Part shown: piece by piece, positions 1 to 12,965 of the stretch
Layout of the letters: each line of letters opens with the position of its first letter
Position numbering within the stretch: the first letter of the stretch is position 1
Notes under the pieces: generated by a model
What the model saw: only the letters and a program-made list of their open reading frames with translations
Databases searched by the model: none
Told to the model about the DNA's origin: nothing
DNA from: Sphagnum magellanicum
Lineage: Eukaryota; Streptophyta; Sphagnopsida; Sphagnales; Sphagnaceae
Assembly (NCBI GenBank): GCA_021904315.1
Contig: CM038920.1
Location: forward strand, 13,764,001 to 13,828,000
Length of the DNA: 64,000 bases
Direction: 5' to 3'
Translations under genes and position numbers: made by a program

Positions 1-430
1 TCATTAGTGAAAGTGGACATGCCATGTAATCACATTTAGTTCTATGGTCAATCATAAACTCAAAATGCACATGCCATGTCATCGTAGTTAGTCAAGTAAT
101 ATGTGACAATGGACATCCTATGTCATCATAGTTAATTAGGCAATTACTCAAATTTGACGTGCCATGTCATAGTGTTTAGTCAAATAATTAGTAAAATTAG
201 ATATGCCACATCATCACATTTAATCAAACAATTAGTTTAATAATGTCCCAACATTTAGTTACAAAGTAAGTCACAATGGACATATCACATCATCATTTTC
301 AGTCATAAAATTAGTCATTATGTACATGCCATGTCATTGGAATTAGTCACAATGGAAAAATTATGGCATCACACTTAAACAATTAGTCACAACATATATG
401 CCAAGTTGGCACATGATTGAGTGACTAATT
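1..430. repeat. Degenerate satellite, unit about 50-60 bp
   Basis: Motifs GGACATGCCATGTCATCA and TTTAGTCAAATAATTAGTCA alternate about seven times from the window edge to about 430, with many point changes. The array probably continues outside the window. Confidence 0.75.
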
Positions 431-3400
431 TTTAGTCTTGTTATTCTAAATGTGAATACATGTAAGTGCCAATATAAGGTCCACATGTTAAGTTAACATG
501 TTTGTTTTAACTAAATTGAAAACTACTTTTAATTGTGATAGACAATGCTACCTTTGTGATTACTTAAAACAAACATGGTTAGTCATGTGGTTTCAAAAGA
601 TTTGACTGCATAATCATGTTAGTCAAATTCAAGTAGTCATAAGCACATAATTTTGTTGTAGTGACACATCACATACATGTATTGTTTAGTTTAATACTTC
701 AATGAAAGTAACAACCATTGGTCACATACATAGGGCTAGAATACCTCACAACCATAAATCAAGTCCTACTTAATTCTACATAGTCGATATTCATGACCAC
801 TAAAAACTAAATAAACAACCAAGATTTTCATTTTGATTGCTTATGTTTTTTGCTCAAATGTTTCTTTTGCCTTTGGAATTCTAAAAGGGGAAAAAAAGAG
901 GAATAAATTATGATAAAAGACAGAGCATGCCAAAAGCAAAAACACATTGACATTATGATATTTGTCTTCTAGGTATGCCATCATCTTTATTTGTGCTTCA
1001 AATGTCTCAATTGTTTTTTGACTCAAGAATTAAACCTCAAACTATCATTAAAGGCAAAATCCTCAACCGTCATCCCCTACCTAAAGTCATAATTTTGTTA
1101 TGATTATGATTGAAAAACTTTCTTGCATTTAAAATTTTAATCCAAAAAATCTAGAACATTAAATTTCATGTAAATTGCAATCATCCTTTGACAATTTTCC
1201 TACATGGAAAACATGTTCTACATGTCTAATTTGTAACCTCTCCTTGTGTTGAAAATGCAAGTAGAAAAAAGGTCTACAATTGTTTCTCCCATCCACTTGA
1301 GCAAGTGTTGGTTAGGAATCAAGGTCATTAACTTCAATGTCTTGTGTGCCTTCTCTTTTAAGCCTTGTAAGAAATCATTTTTGATATTTTCCTTTACAAG
1401 AGCATTCAACCTTTCATGAAAAGCTCTTACATGGTGTTTTTCCTCCATTGCCCAATAACTAGTGCCTAGTTGAGCAAAAATTTCTCACACCTTCTTGTTG
1501 TTCGTCTTATGTTCATTTGTAAAACTTGTTTTGCTTGAGAAATTAAAATCCTCTTCAACAACCTAGATATTATTTATTATTATCTTTTATAGAACAAATC
1601 CATCGTTGAGGAAAAAAACTCACATACCATGTTTGTGATTCTTAATGTTCCTTTATGGAGCTTATCATCTTTTGAGAAAAAAAAATCCCCTCAAACACCT
1701 TGCTACTAATTTTTACTATTGTGATAGAATCCTTACCTTGCTTGAAGAAATAAAATTCCCTTCATGTTTTTTATTTCTTTCAATGCAATCCTTTCGCAAT
1801 CACCCTATTTTGTAGTCATATCCAATGAGATTAGGTGATGGTGAAGAGGTTAATGTAGCTAGAACTAGTATTGCAAAAATATGACATGTTTTTTAACCTA
1901 CGACCTACTTTGCAAAAAAATTGGTGGTGACACACTAGATTCTTTTGGGCTCCCCATCTAACACTCACAAAGTTTGAGGGGGAGTGTATATTCCTAAACT
2001 TAAACAAAAAAACATTACAAAAAATCATAGCTTTTCAAGTTGTCCAACTTGATTAGCTTTATTGTTTCAAGTTTTTAAATGATTTTTTGACTAAAGCCAA
2101 GGATTTTGAAGTGACATGGTTTTTTTTACTTATTCATTTGATTAAAATGGTTTGTTTTATTACTAGTCAAATGTGATATTTAGTAAAAATTGACCCAAAA
2201 AATGAACATCTTTAATAAAAAAGGGCAAAAGATGTACATCTTTAGTCAAATTGGACTTATGTTTGTTTTGATGGTCAAAAGGTTCTAGTCAAACATGACA
2301 TATGAAATGACCAATTAAATAGGTATGTAGACTAGGTAGATAGCTAAACAACTTAAACTAGATTAGCTAGGTAATTAGGCTAAGTATAAGGCTAGGTTAT
2401 TAGGTAGGTAGCTTATAAGTAAGTTGTTAAACTAAATAGTTATCTAGGTAAGGTAATTAGACTAAACTACCTAGGTAAGTTAGAAAAATGTTCGTAACAA
2501 TACGATTATATAATATATTACAAGTTGAAGATGTGATGCAACAATTAAAGATTTGGTCTTTCAATGTGAAGGTGAAGGGTTCATGTCTTCATACTTGCAT
2601 TCTATCTATCTTTATAAAGAAAGCTAGGTTCTTTAGCTAAACTAGCTTAAGTTGTTGCTTCTTTTTTTCCCCTCCCTTTTTGCCATCTTGTCATTTTCTT
2701 GTCCCTTGTCGTGCTTCATCATCCTTGGCATTGCTCAAGCTTTGATCAAAAGCTAAAAATTACATAGGATATCTTGAAGATTGGTGAATGCCTTGAAAAA
2801 TGGACATTGGAAACCTTAGAAAATAATAATGAAATTCATATGTCAAGGTGCCTTATGGGTGTAATACTCCCAAACGTGCAAGCAAAACATTGCCTTGCAA
2901 TTACTGAAAAAAACAAAGGCAAAACATAAACATACTTTTTATGTAGTTGAGTCTAACATGACATTTTGAGATGTCTTCCACGTTTAGACTTTGCCCATCA
3001 CAAAGCACAATGCTACAAGGCTAAAAGTCACCATAACTTAAACATGAGTAGATCACAAGGCATGGGAGGAGGGTTCTTACACCTACCGCATAAGAGAGAG
3101 GTTTCTTACATAGATAATGATACTTTTCCCTTTTACTCTTGTTGAGTACACCTAATATCCCTGTTCTTTTCTACAAGGGATATTCATGAATATAAGGTAG
3201 GGTTACGGGGAATTTTCTCAAAGTGCTTTAGAATGAGCAAAGTTGTCATGGAGCCATGATACTTTTAGTGTGGATATTTATGAGGAATGATTCACAGTCT
3301 GATCACTTTCATACATATGATGTGGAGAGTCATAGTGATGAAAATGATCTTGCTGTCCATTATTAACAGGTCCTACCACCAGACCATCACTTTATGGTAT

Positions 3401-4043
3401 ATTTTGGTAGTGCTTTTTGTGTTCAACTTTGTTCATCTCCCTAAGAAAGGAGGACATACACAGCAGGGCCCCATTCAGAAACACAGTTTGGAACTTACTT
3501 TACTGTTTAAGGGATGCACTTTCAAATATGTGTGTACTGAAATTTCAATTTTACACTTCACTCACCTTAATAGAACCACAAAATTCACATCTCCAAATTT
3601 GTGAAACCCATTATGGTAAATTCATAGGGTGGGTGGGCCTAAATAGCTTGCTATTATATGGGATGGTGAGTTGAAATCGATTATTCTTAGGTTATGAGGC
3701 CATTTCAACACTTGAAGTTAGAGTTTTGAGGGGTTTGACACATAGGTTCTCAAATATTTGGACTCTGGTATTCTATCTAGGTCTCCTATCCATTACTTTT
3801 CCTTCATTCTAACAGTGCCGTTAGATATCTGGAGATTATTCCATACTGGCACTATAATCCAAAATCTGGACTAGATTTTGGTGTGTCTTCAATAAATTTT
3901 AATTGTAAAGACTCACTTATCCTCTTATAAAATGTGAGTCATACCTCAGAAGTGATGATGCTCTATGCATGTGCAAGGTTGCAAGAGGTGAGGCAATTTG
4001 TATTGTGAGTTTCTTGCATTGCTTCAAACTTTTTTGTATAGGG
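431..4043. other. AT-rich spacer without recognised genes
   Basis: The sequence is AT-rich with a simple TAGGTA-type stretch at about 2,310-2,480. Short frames here encode nothing I recognise and lack splice-supported neighbours. Unrecognised transposon remains are likely. Confidence 0.5.
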
Positions 4044-4130
4044 TAAGGCCCTACTATCAGGGAATTACTGTGTGAGCACCGAGGGCGGAGCCCGAGGTCG
4101 ATGCAATAATTCCCTGACAGCAGGGCCTTA
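4044..4130. repeat. 24-bp inverted repeat (foldback)
   Basis: Arms at 4044-4067 and 4107-4130 pair at 22 of 24 positions. The loop holds the short palindrome-like GGCGGAGCCCGAGGTC, a motif echoed at 17.6, 17.8 and 46.9 kb. It lies about 870 bases beyond the LCYE stop. Confidence 0.85.
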
Positions 4131-5003
4131 CACTGCGTAACAACCGAGGTAATCAATGTTTTTTATTAAAAAAAATCCCCTTCCAAAGATCTTATTGGCT
4201 TACATCCTGCGCCCAGGGATCCGACAATCTCACACCCTTCACCCTAGGGCTCTTTTTGTAATGTTGAATACTAAATGTAATCTGCCCTGCAAATACACTA
4301 AGAATTCTCTCCGAGGTTGTTACGCACAATGTGATTCAGCTACATGGACCAATTTTGACATTTCCAGTGCTCCAATTTGAAATTTTCAGAATATTCATCT
4401 ATGTGCATTACAAAGTTTTATACAATTCAGCAAAATTTTCATGAGATTTTTGAGAATTCTCTTCATCCAATTTTGAAACAAATTTTCACCAAATCTGACA
4501 AGAAGATAGGGTAGTTAAATAGGGTATTTCTCAAGCAGTATACTTGGTCTGTTACTAAGTCCAATGCTTTCACAGAACTCACTTCTCACACTTCTATGAA
4601 ATTGGAAAATAGTTTCCACTGTACAGGTCTTCAGTTTCTCTCAAAAATACACTTTGGAAATTTTTTAGGTCAGGAATTTGGACCATGGGTTGAAGGAAAT
4701 ATTAGTAGTCAATTCCGGTAATTGGATGCTATGTGAGAAAACCCACATGTGTACTGATTGCAATTTCATTGACAGTGACACAGATTCAGAGCAAAAGCCT
4801 CTGAAGGCAAACTATATTACCAGAGTTACTCCTGTCCCAAACGGTGGCATCTAAACATTATACCAAGAAGTTGCCCAGATTGTCAGGTGCACCCCTTGAC
4901 ATCTAATAAAATTTCCCACCACCCTAACTCTCCACATGTGAACATTGCTGAGTAGAACAGTCTTCACAACCATTTGAGAATACAATTCCTACTGTTTGCT
5001 GTT

Positions 5004-8000
5004 TTAAGAGGCCACCTGGTTACCAACTGGGTTGAGCTCCAACCTCCTGGAGCTTTCTGCACCTAGTCCAGTGTAAGTTCGCAGTAAGCTGGCTCCACTT
5101 GGGTCAACCATTAAGTGCCTCACCAAACGATAGCGCAAGCTATTTGGAGCAACCATGAATGTAGCAAGAGCAAACCAGATAAGCTCCAGAGAGGAGAGCT
5201 TTGAGCCAAGAAAACCCTTCCACAGCCTGGAAAGGTAAGAAAGATGTCAGTAAATATCCACAATTCTAGCATATCCTGGAAGATTGGTGAATAAGTTGAG
5301 AAAGATTACCATTCGGGTAGTTGGAAGAAAGTACAAAAGAAATCACGAACACCAGCAGTGTCTAACTGTAGTATCAACTCAAGCCCAAACAAGAAGAATG
5401 CACGTTGGCGCTTCCTCTCCCTTGGCCAAAGAGCATTCCATGCTGCAAATTTGACAAGCATTCAGTAAATCTCAACAAGCTGAGGAAAAACACTTTTCAA
5501 AATTGCAAAGGTGTTAATATGTTCTGCAACAAGCCAAGCAAGTGTAAGGATATCTGAAATAAGCATAGAAGTCTGCCAGGAAAATCAGGAATAGATTCTG
5601 CAGACCTTCCGAGGCAGCAGCTCTTGAATTCTTTCCAGTAGCATGAGAGCTGGAAGCACCCTTTGTAGATCCGAGTGCACCTGCAATTGCTGCAGCATAC
5701 AGTGGTGCCTCTGATAAAGAGCGAACAACTGAGTACCCTGCAGTAAGATTTCTTTCATTACTCTGCTTGCAATTTAACACCAAAAACATGACATTGGGTT
5801 TCTCTGGATTTCCATTTCAGAGTGCACATGCATAAGTGGGTCCACCAGCAGATACAGCTTTAAAATATTGAAAGGACACTTGTCGACAGACAAAGAAAGC
5901 AAAGCTTAAATTACATGTGTATCTTACCAGTTGCAGGATGAACCATGCTAGCAGCTGCACCAAATCCCAAGTGTTGCTGTGTTGTATCTGGAAGGGTACC
6001 ACCCACTGGAATGTATGACCACTCCTGCAAAGAAATATATCAAGTGTAAATCATTACATGATCTGGATGAGTGTATTTATTTCCGCCAAGGGACTTTATG
6101 AGTTTATTACAGTTCAGCAACCCCCTCTGAAGATCCAGTTCTCTTTTTTTTCTGCACAGTTGCCCTTAATATCATTTACTGGAGGCTCTACTTCACTGGA
6201 CCTTGCCCCTATTCTTCCAAAACAAAATGGCTTGAAGACTGCACTGAGCTCACCTCCTCATGCATGTGTATCACTTTGATCCCCATCTTCTCCAGACGTG
6301 CTTCTAGCCTCTCTCGGAGCAAGCTGAAAGGCAAAGCTGGCCGTGCAGCCAGACATGTCTCCTGAGAGAACAGTATTAAACAGTGATTCCATCTGAGTAC
6401 AGCAATGACATATACAGGGCAATGATTTCCATCATCACCATGAAAGCTGGTTTGAATTAGGCAGGTTAGGTGTACCTCAAAGAAAACACGAGTTGGAGAC
6501 AAGGGCATTGCATATAAGAAAGTGGGAATTCCTTCAAAGGCACTCTTCTTTGTATCTTGAATGTTGTAATCCCGATAGTCCATGAATATCATGAGTTCAG
6601 CATCATATGGGTAGTGATCAACCTGCAAGATGTCAAAGTGTCACTTCACTTTAAACCACTGGCAATTAGGAACACCACTAGCAATCTTCCTATGGCAACT
6701 CTGTACAGAAATATCAGCAACAGAATATTTGTAAAACATTGCATTCACCACTAGTTCAGATGCTAATAAATCTGAAACTTTCATATTTGTTGTTGCTTTA
6801 TCAAGAAAACTCCATGCAAGACCTTGTAGACAGGACAAGAACTCCAGTGCAAGTGCAGTTGCCATCTCTGCACGTTGACTTCTGCATTGTGATACTACTG
6901 ACTCATTTCTTGCAAGCAAAAATGAATGGTCTTAGTTAAAAAATTTCAAGGCATGTAATATTTTATCTGCTGAATTGACAAAAAGCTCATACCTCCACTT
7001 CAACCCCATAAGCCGTCTGCACACTGACACCTGGACCACCTGGCTCATACTTCAAAAATCTGCCAGCAGCAGCCCCAGAGGCAACCGCAACAAGCCTGAA
7101 CACAGCAAATATGACAGTATGAATGCCTACATCTTGCAAATGAAACATATTTGGAGGACCTTGGTGGACAGATACCCAGTTCATAAAAATGAGACCTCTG
7201 GAGATAAATGAGAATATACTCTTTGCATTTACCTGCAATCAATCCTCCTTTCATTTGCACAGATGACAGTGCTTCTATTCTCATCAGTCTCCAAAATCCT
7301 TTCCACCTCTGAATCAAGATATCCAACCCCTGCCTCTGCACACCTGTAAAAACCCACTGGATATGAGGGGTAGGGTTACATGTAAAGCCAGAAATCACCA
7401 AGCATCCCATGTTATTGGGCACTAGAACTCTAGTGAACAAGGAATCGGCTGCCTCCCTGATCAATGACATTCACATTGTTGTCGTGATTGTCAAAAAATT
7501 GATTGTCTGGGAAAATACAGTAAATATCTTCTGACAATGATGTTACCAGAAAGATTATCAAATATCTCCACTCACTTCACAGAATGGTACCTACAGTAAG
7601 AAAATTCTGGGGACTGGTGGGAGTACTGTGAAAATGTCATGGACTGCTTGGTTTGTTTGCAAGGAGAGTGAAAGAATCACCTTCTAAGCAACTCTTCTCT
7701 GAGCAGGTGCCGACTTACACGACCATACGCACGCCCAATTGTCAGTGGAGTGTCACCATCAAGATACATGCATGAGTCTCTCCAGGTCTGCTCTATGCAG
7801 TTCTCCAGCCCCAGAGCTGAAAAGCAATACAAAAACAGCACATTAGGTCCAAACCGTACCAGCTAGTTGTAGAGAGAAGTAGGATATTAGCAATCTTCAA
7901 ACAAACTTCATACTTGGTGGCCCAGAAGATGCAACTCCCCACAGTCTTCCACACACTGCCTCTTGGCTAGCACTGTGAAAAGCAACCATTTACTTGGATA

Positions 8001-9075
8001 CCGTCATCATCATCATGATGAAACATACCTGCAAATTCATCCTCCCACACACCATAATTGTTCACAAAAGGTGTGTCTGGACCAACCAGACCCACATTGA
8101 GACCTTGCTTGGCTGCTTCTGCTGCCAGTGATATTCCTGCTGGACCACAGCCAATCACCACTAGATCCAAAGTCCCATCTCCAAGTGGTTGTAACTGCAC
8201 AAATCAGTTGGAGGAGAGAGGGCAAATGAAACAAGCTTTTTGAATTCAACAGCACCCATGATGAAGCTGTATGGCAGATCCACCTCCCAACGTCAAAACA
8301 TCTGCCAGTGCTACAGCTGTGAAACAAAGCTATGTTCTTTTTGCTACAGATCCACAAAAGGGTCAAAAGAAGGGGGACAGGGAATTCCTCTGGACATGTC
8401 ATCTATATGTTGCTGCACATCAACAGAGCAAGAAAAATTACTAGGACACACATGCTGTTAGGATGGTGAACTCGACCCTAACACATACATACATACCTTT
8501 TCAGCAATTTTGGGCTGCTCCATAGTTTTAGAAGCTTGCAGTTGCACAAGGTCAAGCTCCTCTCCTCCAGCTTTGATGAAATCTTGCTCATCTGCATATG
8601 AATCCTCTCGAACAGGAGGAGCAAGAGTACCAGCAGCTGCTGCCATGATTGCACAACTTGTTCCATGAGTCTCCTCCCTGGCGGCGCGAGCGAGCTTCCG
8701 CTGACAAGATAGACTGGTTGCACCTGTTCTGGCCGTGTTCTTTGCCTCCCATTCCAACAAGCATTTCGACGCCTTTTTTTTACCTAGTGAAATCCGAGAT
8801 AATGAACTTGAGAAAGGAGAGTCGAGCTGAGGACCGCCGCAGAAGTGGTGGACCTGAGGAGGAGGGCACTGTTGTCGAGAAGTGCTACATTCCCAATAAT
8901 TGGCTACAGAGGTGCCAAGACACCGCATTGTTACGCTTGACTCCAGTCGCGAGAAGAAGGGCGCCGCCGACGCCGCTGTTCTTGCACTACAAGAGACACT
9001 ACTCTTGGAAGAAACAGACGATCCAGTCTCCCATCGATTGAGAGCACCTCTTGTCAAAGAGACTTCGAATGCCAT
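5004..9075 (-). CDS. LCYE: Lycopene epsilon-cyclase, 11 exons
   Basis: This enzyme closes an epsilon ring on lycopene in plastids, the entry to alpha-carotene and lutein. Exons read on the minus strand: 9075-8497, 8194-8029, 7816-7681, 7343-7233, 7095-6993, 6622-6476, 6361-6254, 6024-5928, 5737-5606, 5442-5310, 5226-5004. All introns are GT-AG, every phase joins, and the product is 644 aa. Residues 1 to about 160 are rich in Ser, Arg and Ala like a transit peptide. The dinucleotide-binding GCGPAG lies at 208-213, followed by PFVNNYGVWEDEF. FLYAMP is at 400-405, and a cyclase-type FFEET crosses the exon 6/7 junction. SYIPVGGTLPDT and the ADEQDFIKAGG leader point to the epsilon rather than the beta enzyme. 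A Leu in GLELIL sits where lettuce has the His linked to two-ring activity, so a one-ring product is likely (inference). The N-terminus is about 110 residues longer than in Arabidopsis; a later Met could be used. Confidence 0.95.
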
Positions 9076-9700
9076 CAATACAACTGCGTCAGATGGTCGT
9101 CACCAATACTCGGTGTCATCAACCGCCTCGACTTCTTCTTCTTCTTCTTCTTCTTCGTTCTTCTACTTCTTCTCTCCCTCGTCTAAATCCCGTTATAGTG
9201 TCGATAGTCTCGGACCATCTCAGTCAGCTACTCCCATCCTGACTGACGCTACTCGAGGAAATCCAGAAAAAAGGAAAATTGAAAGAAAGGAAAAAAATGG
9301 AAAAAACACGCTCACACACACGAAGGAGAACTTATGTATACATACACGAAAGTAGTTCCGTCGTCCGTGTGTAGTTCCGTCGTCCGAGTGAAAAGATAAG
9401 CACCGAATTTGGAAGGAGGAGGAGCGAAAATGCAGTACCAAAATCCGCGCCTTAGTTGAAAAAACTCTTCTGTGGACGTCGGAATTGTGGTAGCGATGGT
9501 GAAAGGGAGAAGAAAGACAGAGGCAGCAACAACACCCTTCTCCTCCTCCGCAGCACAAACAGCAACAGCAACGGGAGAGACGCAGAAGAGAGACGCGAGA
9601 GAGGAGAGAGCGTAGTCCATAGCCAGGATAACGTTGTGGGAGCGCTGAGCTAGAAAGCGAACAAATGGAGATTAGAATGCTGCGCGTGGGTTGGTCAGTT
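9076..9700 (-). promoter_or_regulatory. LCYE 5' leader and proximal promoter region
   Basis: This is the upstream side of the LCYE start codon at 9075. On the coding strand it is rich in GA runs: a TTC run lies at about 9133-9157 of the plus strand, and GA/CT-rich stretches continue to about 9620. It also holds a 19-bp exact-period duplication (9352-9389). I saw no convincing TATA box and cannot place the transcription start. Open frames through this stretch look like by-products of its biased composition. Confidence 0.5.
9352..9389. repeat. 19-bp tandem duplication in the LCYE leader
   Basis: Two adjacent 19-base copies beginning GTAGTTCCGTCGTCCG differ at one position near the end. They lie about 280 bases upstream of the LCYE start codon, inside the likely leader or promoter. 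Confidence 0.85.
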
Positions 9701-11808
9701 TCAGATATACGGGCTCCATACAAGGGATGTGGGACCGACCCCCAATTTCCGATCAGGACCCATGACCGAACTATTTTTTTACCGATTCCTTTCTGAGTGT
9801 GAAAATGGATATTTGTTTTCAAGTCAAGGGAACCATTTTGTTTAATTTCTAAATATGTGCTTCTGAAAAGCGAATTTTTTTTTTTTTTTTTCCCCCCAAT
9901 TTGGCGAATTTTCGCACTGTGGTGACAATAGAAAATTGGGAATTGTTTTCTAGTGTAAATTCGAAAAAAAATTCTAAATTCTTCGAAACTACAAAATTGG
10001 GGGATAAACAAAACCCAAACAATTAAAACAACACTATGTGTGAACACTTAGTTGAACGTGTGAACAAGAGCAAAACTGGCGTAGGTAAACAATTATTGCC
10101 CTACCGAAAATGAATCAACCAAATAAGAGCATTTTATGCAATTTTGGGTGACTCTTTCTTTTTGAGAAGCACTTTTGGTTTGAAATGTAAAATTGGATTC
10201 TTTTTTTTTCTTTTCCAATTTTTGTGATTAAAAAAATTGGAGATTTTTAAATATATATATATAGAAAAAAAACTAGTCAAATTTACACTGGAAAAGCGAA
10301 ACTTTTCCAATTTGTTTGGTAGATAAAAAATCACTGACTCTGAACTTTTGGTCTGAAATGTAAAAATTGGACCCAGAAAAAAATCAAGTTGATTAGGGCT
10401 GATTTAGGGCTTTTTTGGATGGAAGGAGGTTCATTAAGCTTTCATAGTGTTAGCTATATTAGGGCTAATTTGAATACTATCCCAGGTCATAACTGACGCC
10501 TGTATGTTATATTGGGACACCTTCCTATAGTAACCCTGGTCAAACGGGACACCTTTCTATACTATCCCACGTCAAAAGGGACACCTTCCTTGTTCTGTCT
10601 TTCCCCCCTCTGATGTGTCATTCGTCTCTCAAGCTTATTTATATAAAAAAATTAAGCTTGAAAATGGAGAAATATCTTCTTCAAGCACATCATCAAGTTT
10701 TGCTATCTGACCATGCAGTGAAAAGTTCAGTTTTGAAAGTGAAGTTGGCAGGGTTCTGGGAAGCACTGGGCCTCAACAACATGCGCTAAAAACATGCCCT
10801 AACAACATGCCCTAAAAACAGTAAAAATATCTTGCTTGCTCATCACTACCCTATCACCTGATCACTTCCTTAGATCTTCATCATCTGTGCTTCATTTTGA
10901 GTGAGTTAAGATGTTATGGGAGTGCTACCTCATGCTTTAGAAATCCTCTTTGAAGTGCAAATGAAAAGGAGCAATGAAAAAATAGCAAGAAAAAAAAAAA
11001 AAAGCTTTTCAACTCACAAAATGTATTTTTTTGTTTTTTTTTCTTCTCTCTGGACCCCTTCTACTTTCAAAGATTCTAACTTTCTCATTTCTCATTCATT
11101 TTAAATGATTCAAAGTGCCATAGGAGTGTCATCTTTAGTTTTACAAATCATCTTGGAACTTTAATAGTAATAGAGCAACATACAAGGAATTTTTTGGGTG
11201 ATTGGGTTTAGGTTTTTAGTGTTCAGTGGTTTGTTTTTTTAAGTTCTTGACCCCCTTTACTATAGGGGCCATAATTTTCTCAATTCTAATTTTTTAACGA
11301 TTTTTAATGCACCAGATGCACCAATAGGACAAGTTCAAATTTTGTTTCGACACCAAAAACAACTGAGCCTTCCTCTTGGATTTGGCCTACCTTAAGCACT
11401 TAAGTGATAACTCATGGGTTGTTCTCCTCCCTAAATGACCATTGTATGTGCAACTTTTATCATTCATTTCTACTTCATCTTAAGTCCAAATGTTGAATTT
11501 TTTTTTCCACCTTCCATTCTACTATAAAAAGTTTTAGGATCATTGAACTATGATGGCTAAATTAAATCAAATACTCAAAAAAATCAAAATTTGAAAGCTA
11601 CATGTATTTCATAAAATTTCATTTTCAACGATGGGGATTTATCATTTCTTGCTCAAATTATGCATTTTTAGTAGCAAAAATGTCACAAAATTCCAACTAT
11701 TGGGAGGTTATATGGTTGCAACTCCTACCTATCACTTGGCACTGGTTTAATCAAACGTCAATTAAGGGTTAAAGATAAATATTTCATTTTGAAATGTTCC
11801 TCTATACA
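9701..11808. other. AT-rich spacer with poly-A/T tracts
   Basis: Homopolymer tracts lie at about 9,876-9,892, 10,201-10,212 and 10,985-11,004, and a short ACACCTTCCT/ATA(G/C)TA repeat lies at about 10,510-10,590. Nothing coding is seen. Confidence 0.5.
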
Positions 11809-12060
11809 AATTGATCAAAGGAAGTGGTTGTTTCATGCTCATTAAGCCCTTGGACAAGGGCACAACCAAAATGTTAGTCAGCACCACCGCAATTCAATAA
11901 GGCCTAAGGTTGAAGGTGATATGAAATAAGGTTAGGTCAAGGGTAGTACCAAAATAATGGTATCACATAAGGCAATGGTTAAGGTGGTGTTCGCATTTTG
12001 GTTACACCCTTGTTCAAAGGCCTTACCAAATGTAAATCAACTACCTCCTTTAATTGATTT
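11809..12060. mobile_element. MITE-like inverted-repeat element of about 250 bp
   Basis: Arms of about 65 bases (11809-11873 and 11992-12060) are reverse complements with scattered mismatches. The best-conserved part is the inner stretch ending ACCAAAATG. The 118-base centre has no coding content. It probably derives from a non-autonomous DNA transposon; target duplications were not clear. Confidence 0.75.
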
Positions 12061-12146
12061 TGGGATTTTGGTCACGTGAATTATGGATATTATGAGTTTT
12101 ATGCACAATTGATGTAAATTTTACCTCCCTCGATTAATTTAGGTTT

Positions 12147-12965
12147 TGACACGCTCCCAAGTCCTTGGTTAATCCCAAGCTGGGACTAAGTTACTCAAGT
12201 TGCAGAATTGGGAAGGACTCGAGGCACGCTCCCAGCTCTCAACACTAAAAGGGGTAGAAGGGCGTGCTGAAGTTCCGGGATTGACTAGGAAGAAAGACAA
12301 GTTATTCACTCACTCGAACTTGCATCAAACCAACTAACAAGTTGGTTAGTTCGCATTCTGGAGCACCCTTAGTGCTAGGACAAGCCACGGGCAACTCTGG
12401 ACTCACTTGACTCACCACGGCCCGGACTCGGGGGAAGCCACCACCTTCCCCCATATAGTATTCTCTGTGTTTCACTGCCGCACTTGCATTCAAATGGCAC
12501 TTTTTCCCGGGACTCCCAAAGTGGAGTCCCAAAATTGTCCCAGTTTGGACTCCCGGGACTTTGGGCATTCATAACTTCTCGCTTCAACCTCTAATTGGGA
12601 CAAGGTCTGAAGCAAACTTGTAGCCTTCCTTGAGAGCTTTCTAAGGGTGTGTCGCACTCCACCTGCACACACCGGGATCGGGTCGATTCCTGACTTTTAG
12701 TGGTCAAGAGTCAAACTGTCAATTTGACTTTCGGCCTTTCTTTCAACCATAACTTGTGCTGCAGATGTCCAAATGGCTCATGCAAGGCCATTTTGGACAT
12801 CTACACTTCAAGACCTTTCCAACAGTATAAAGAACACCTCAATGTGAGGTGTTTTGACCCTTACAATCCCGTTCTAAGTTTTTGGGAGTCCCGGAGGATT
12901 CCCAAGTCCCATTTTCGGGAGTGTGAGTGGCGACCTCACACTTCCTTCAAAGTGGGGTTGCGACA
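12147..12965. mobile_element. Solo LTR, same family as the nested copy
   Basis: An 819-bp copy of the 21471-22290 element with the same TGAC...GACA ends and shared interior. Flanking pentamers GGTTT (left) and AGTTT (right) fit an imperfect target duplication with one mutation. There is no coding content of note; frames here are by-products. Confidence 0.82.

Noticed and set aside
8649..9355. Plus-strand frames opposite LCYE exon 1
   Set aside because: Shadow of a real coding exon; its Ser run comes from the TTC repeat.
9220..10047. 275-codon minus-strand open frame upstream of LCYE
   Set aside because: It overlaps the LCYE leader, is driven by GA/CT-rich sequence, changes character along its length and has no recognisable motif.
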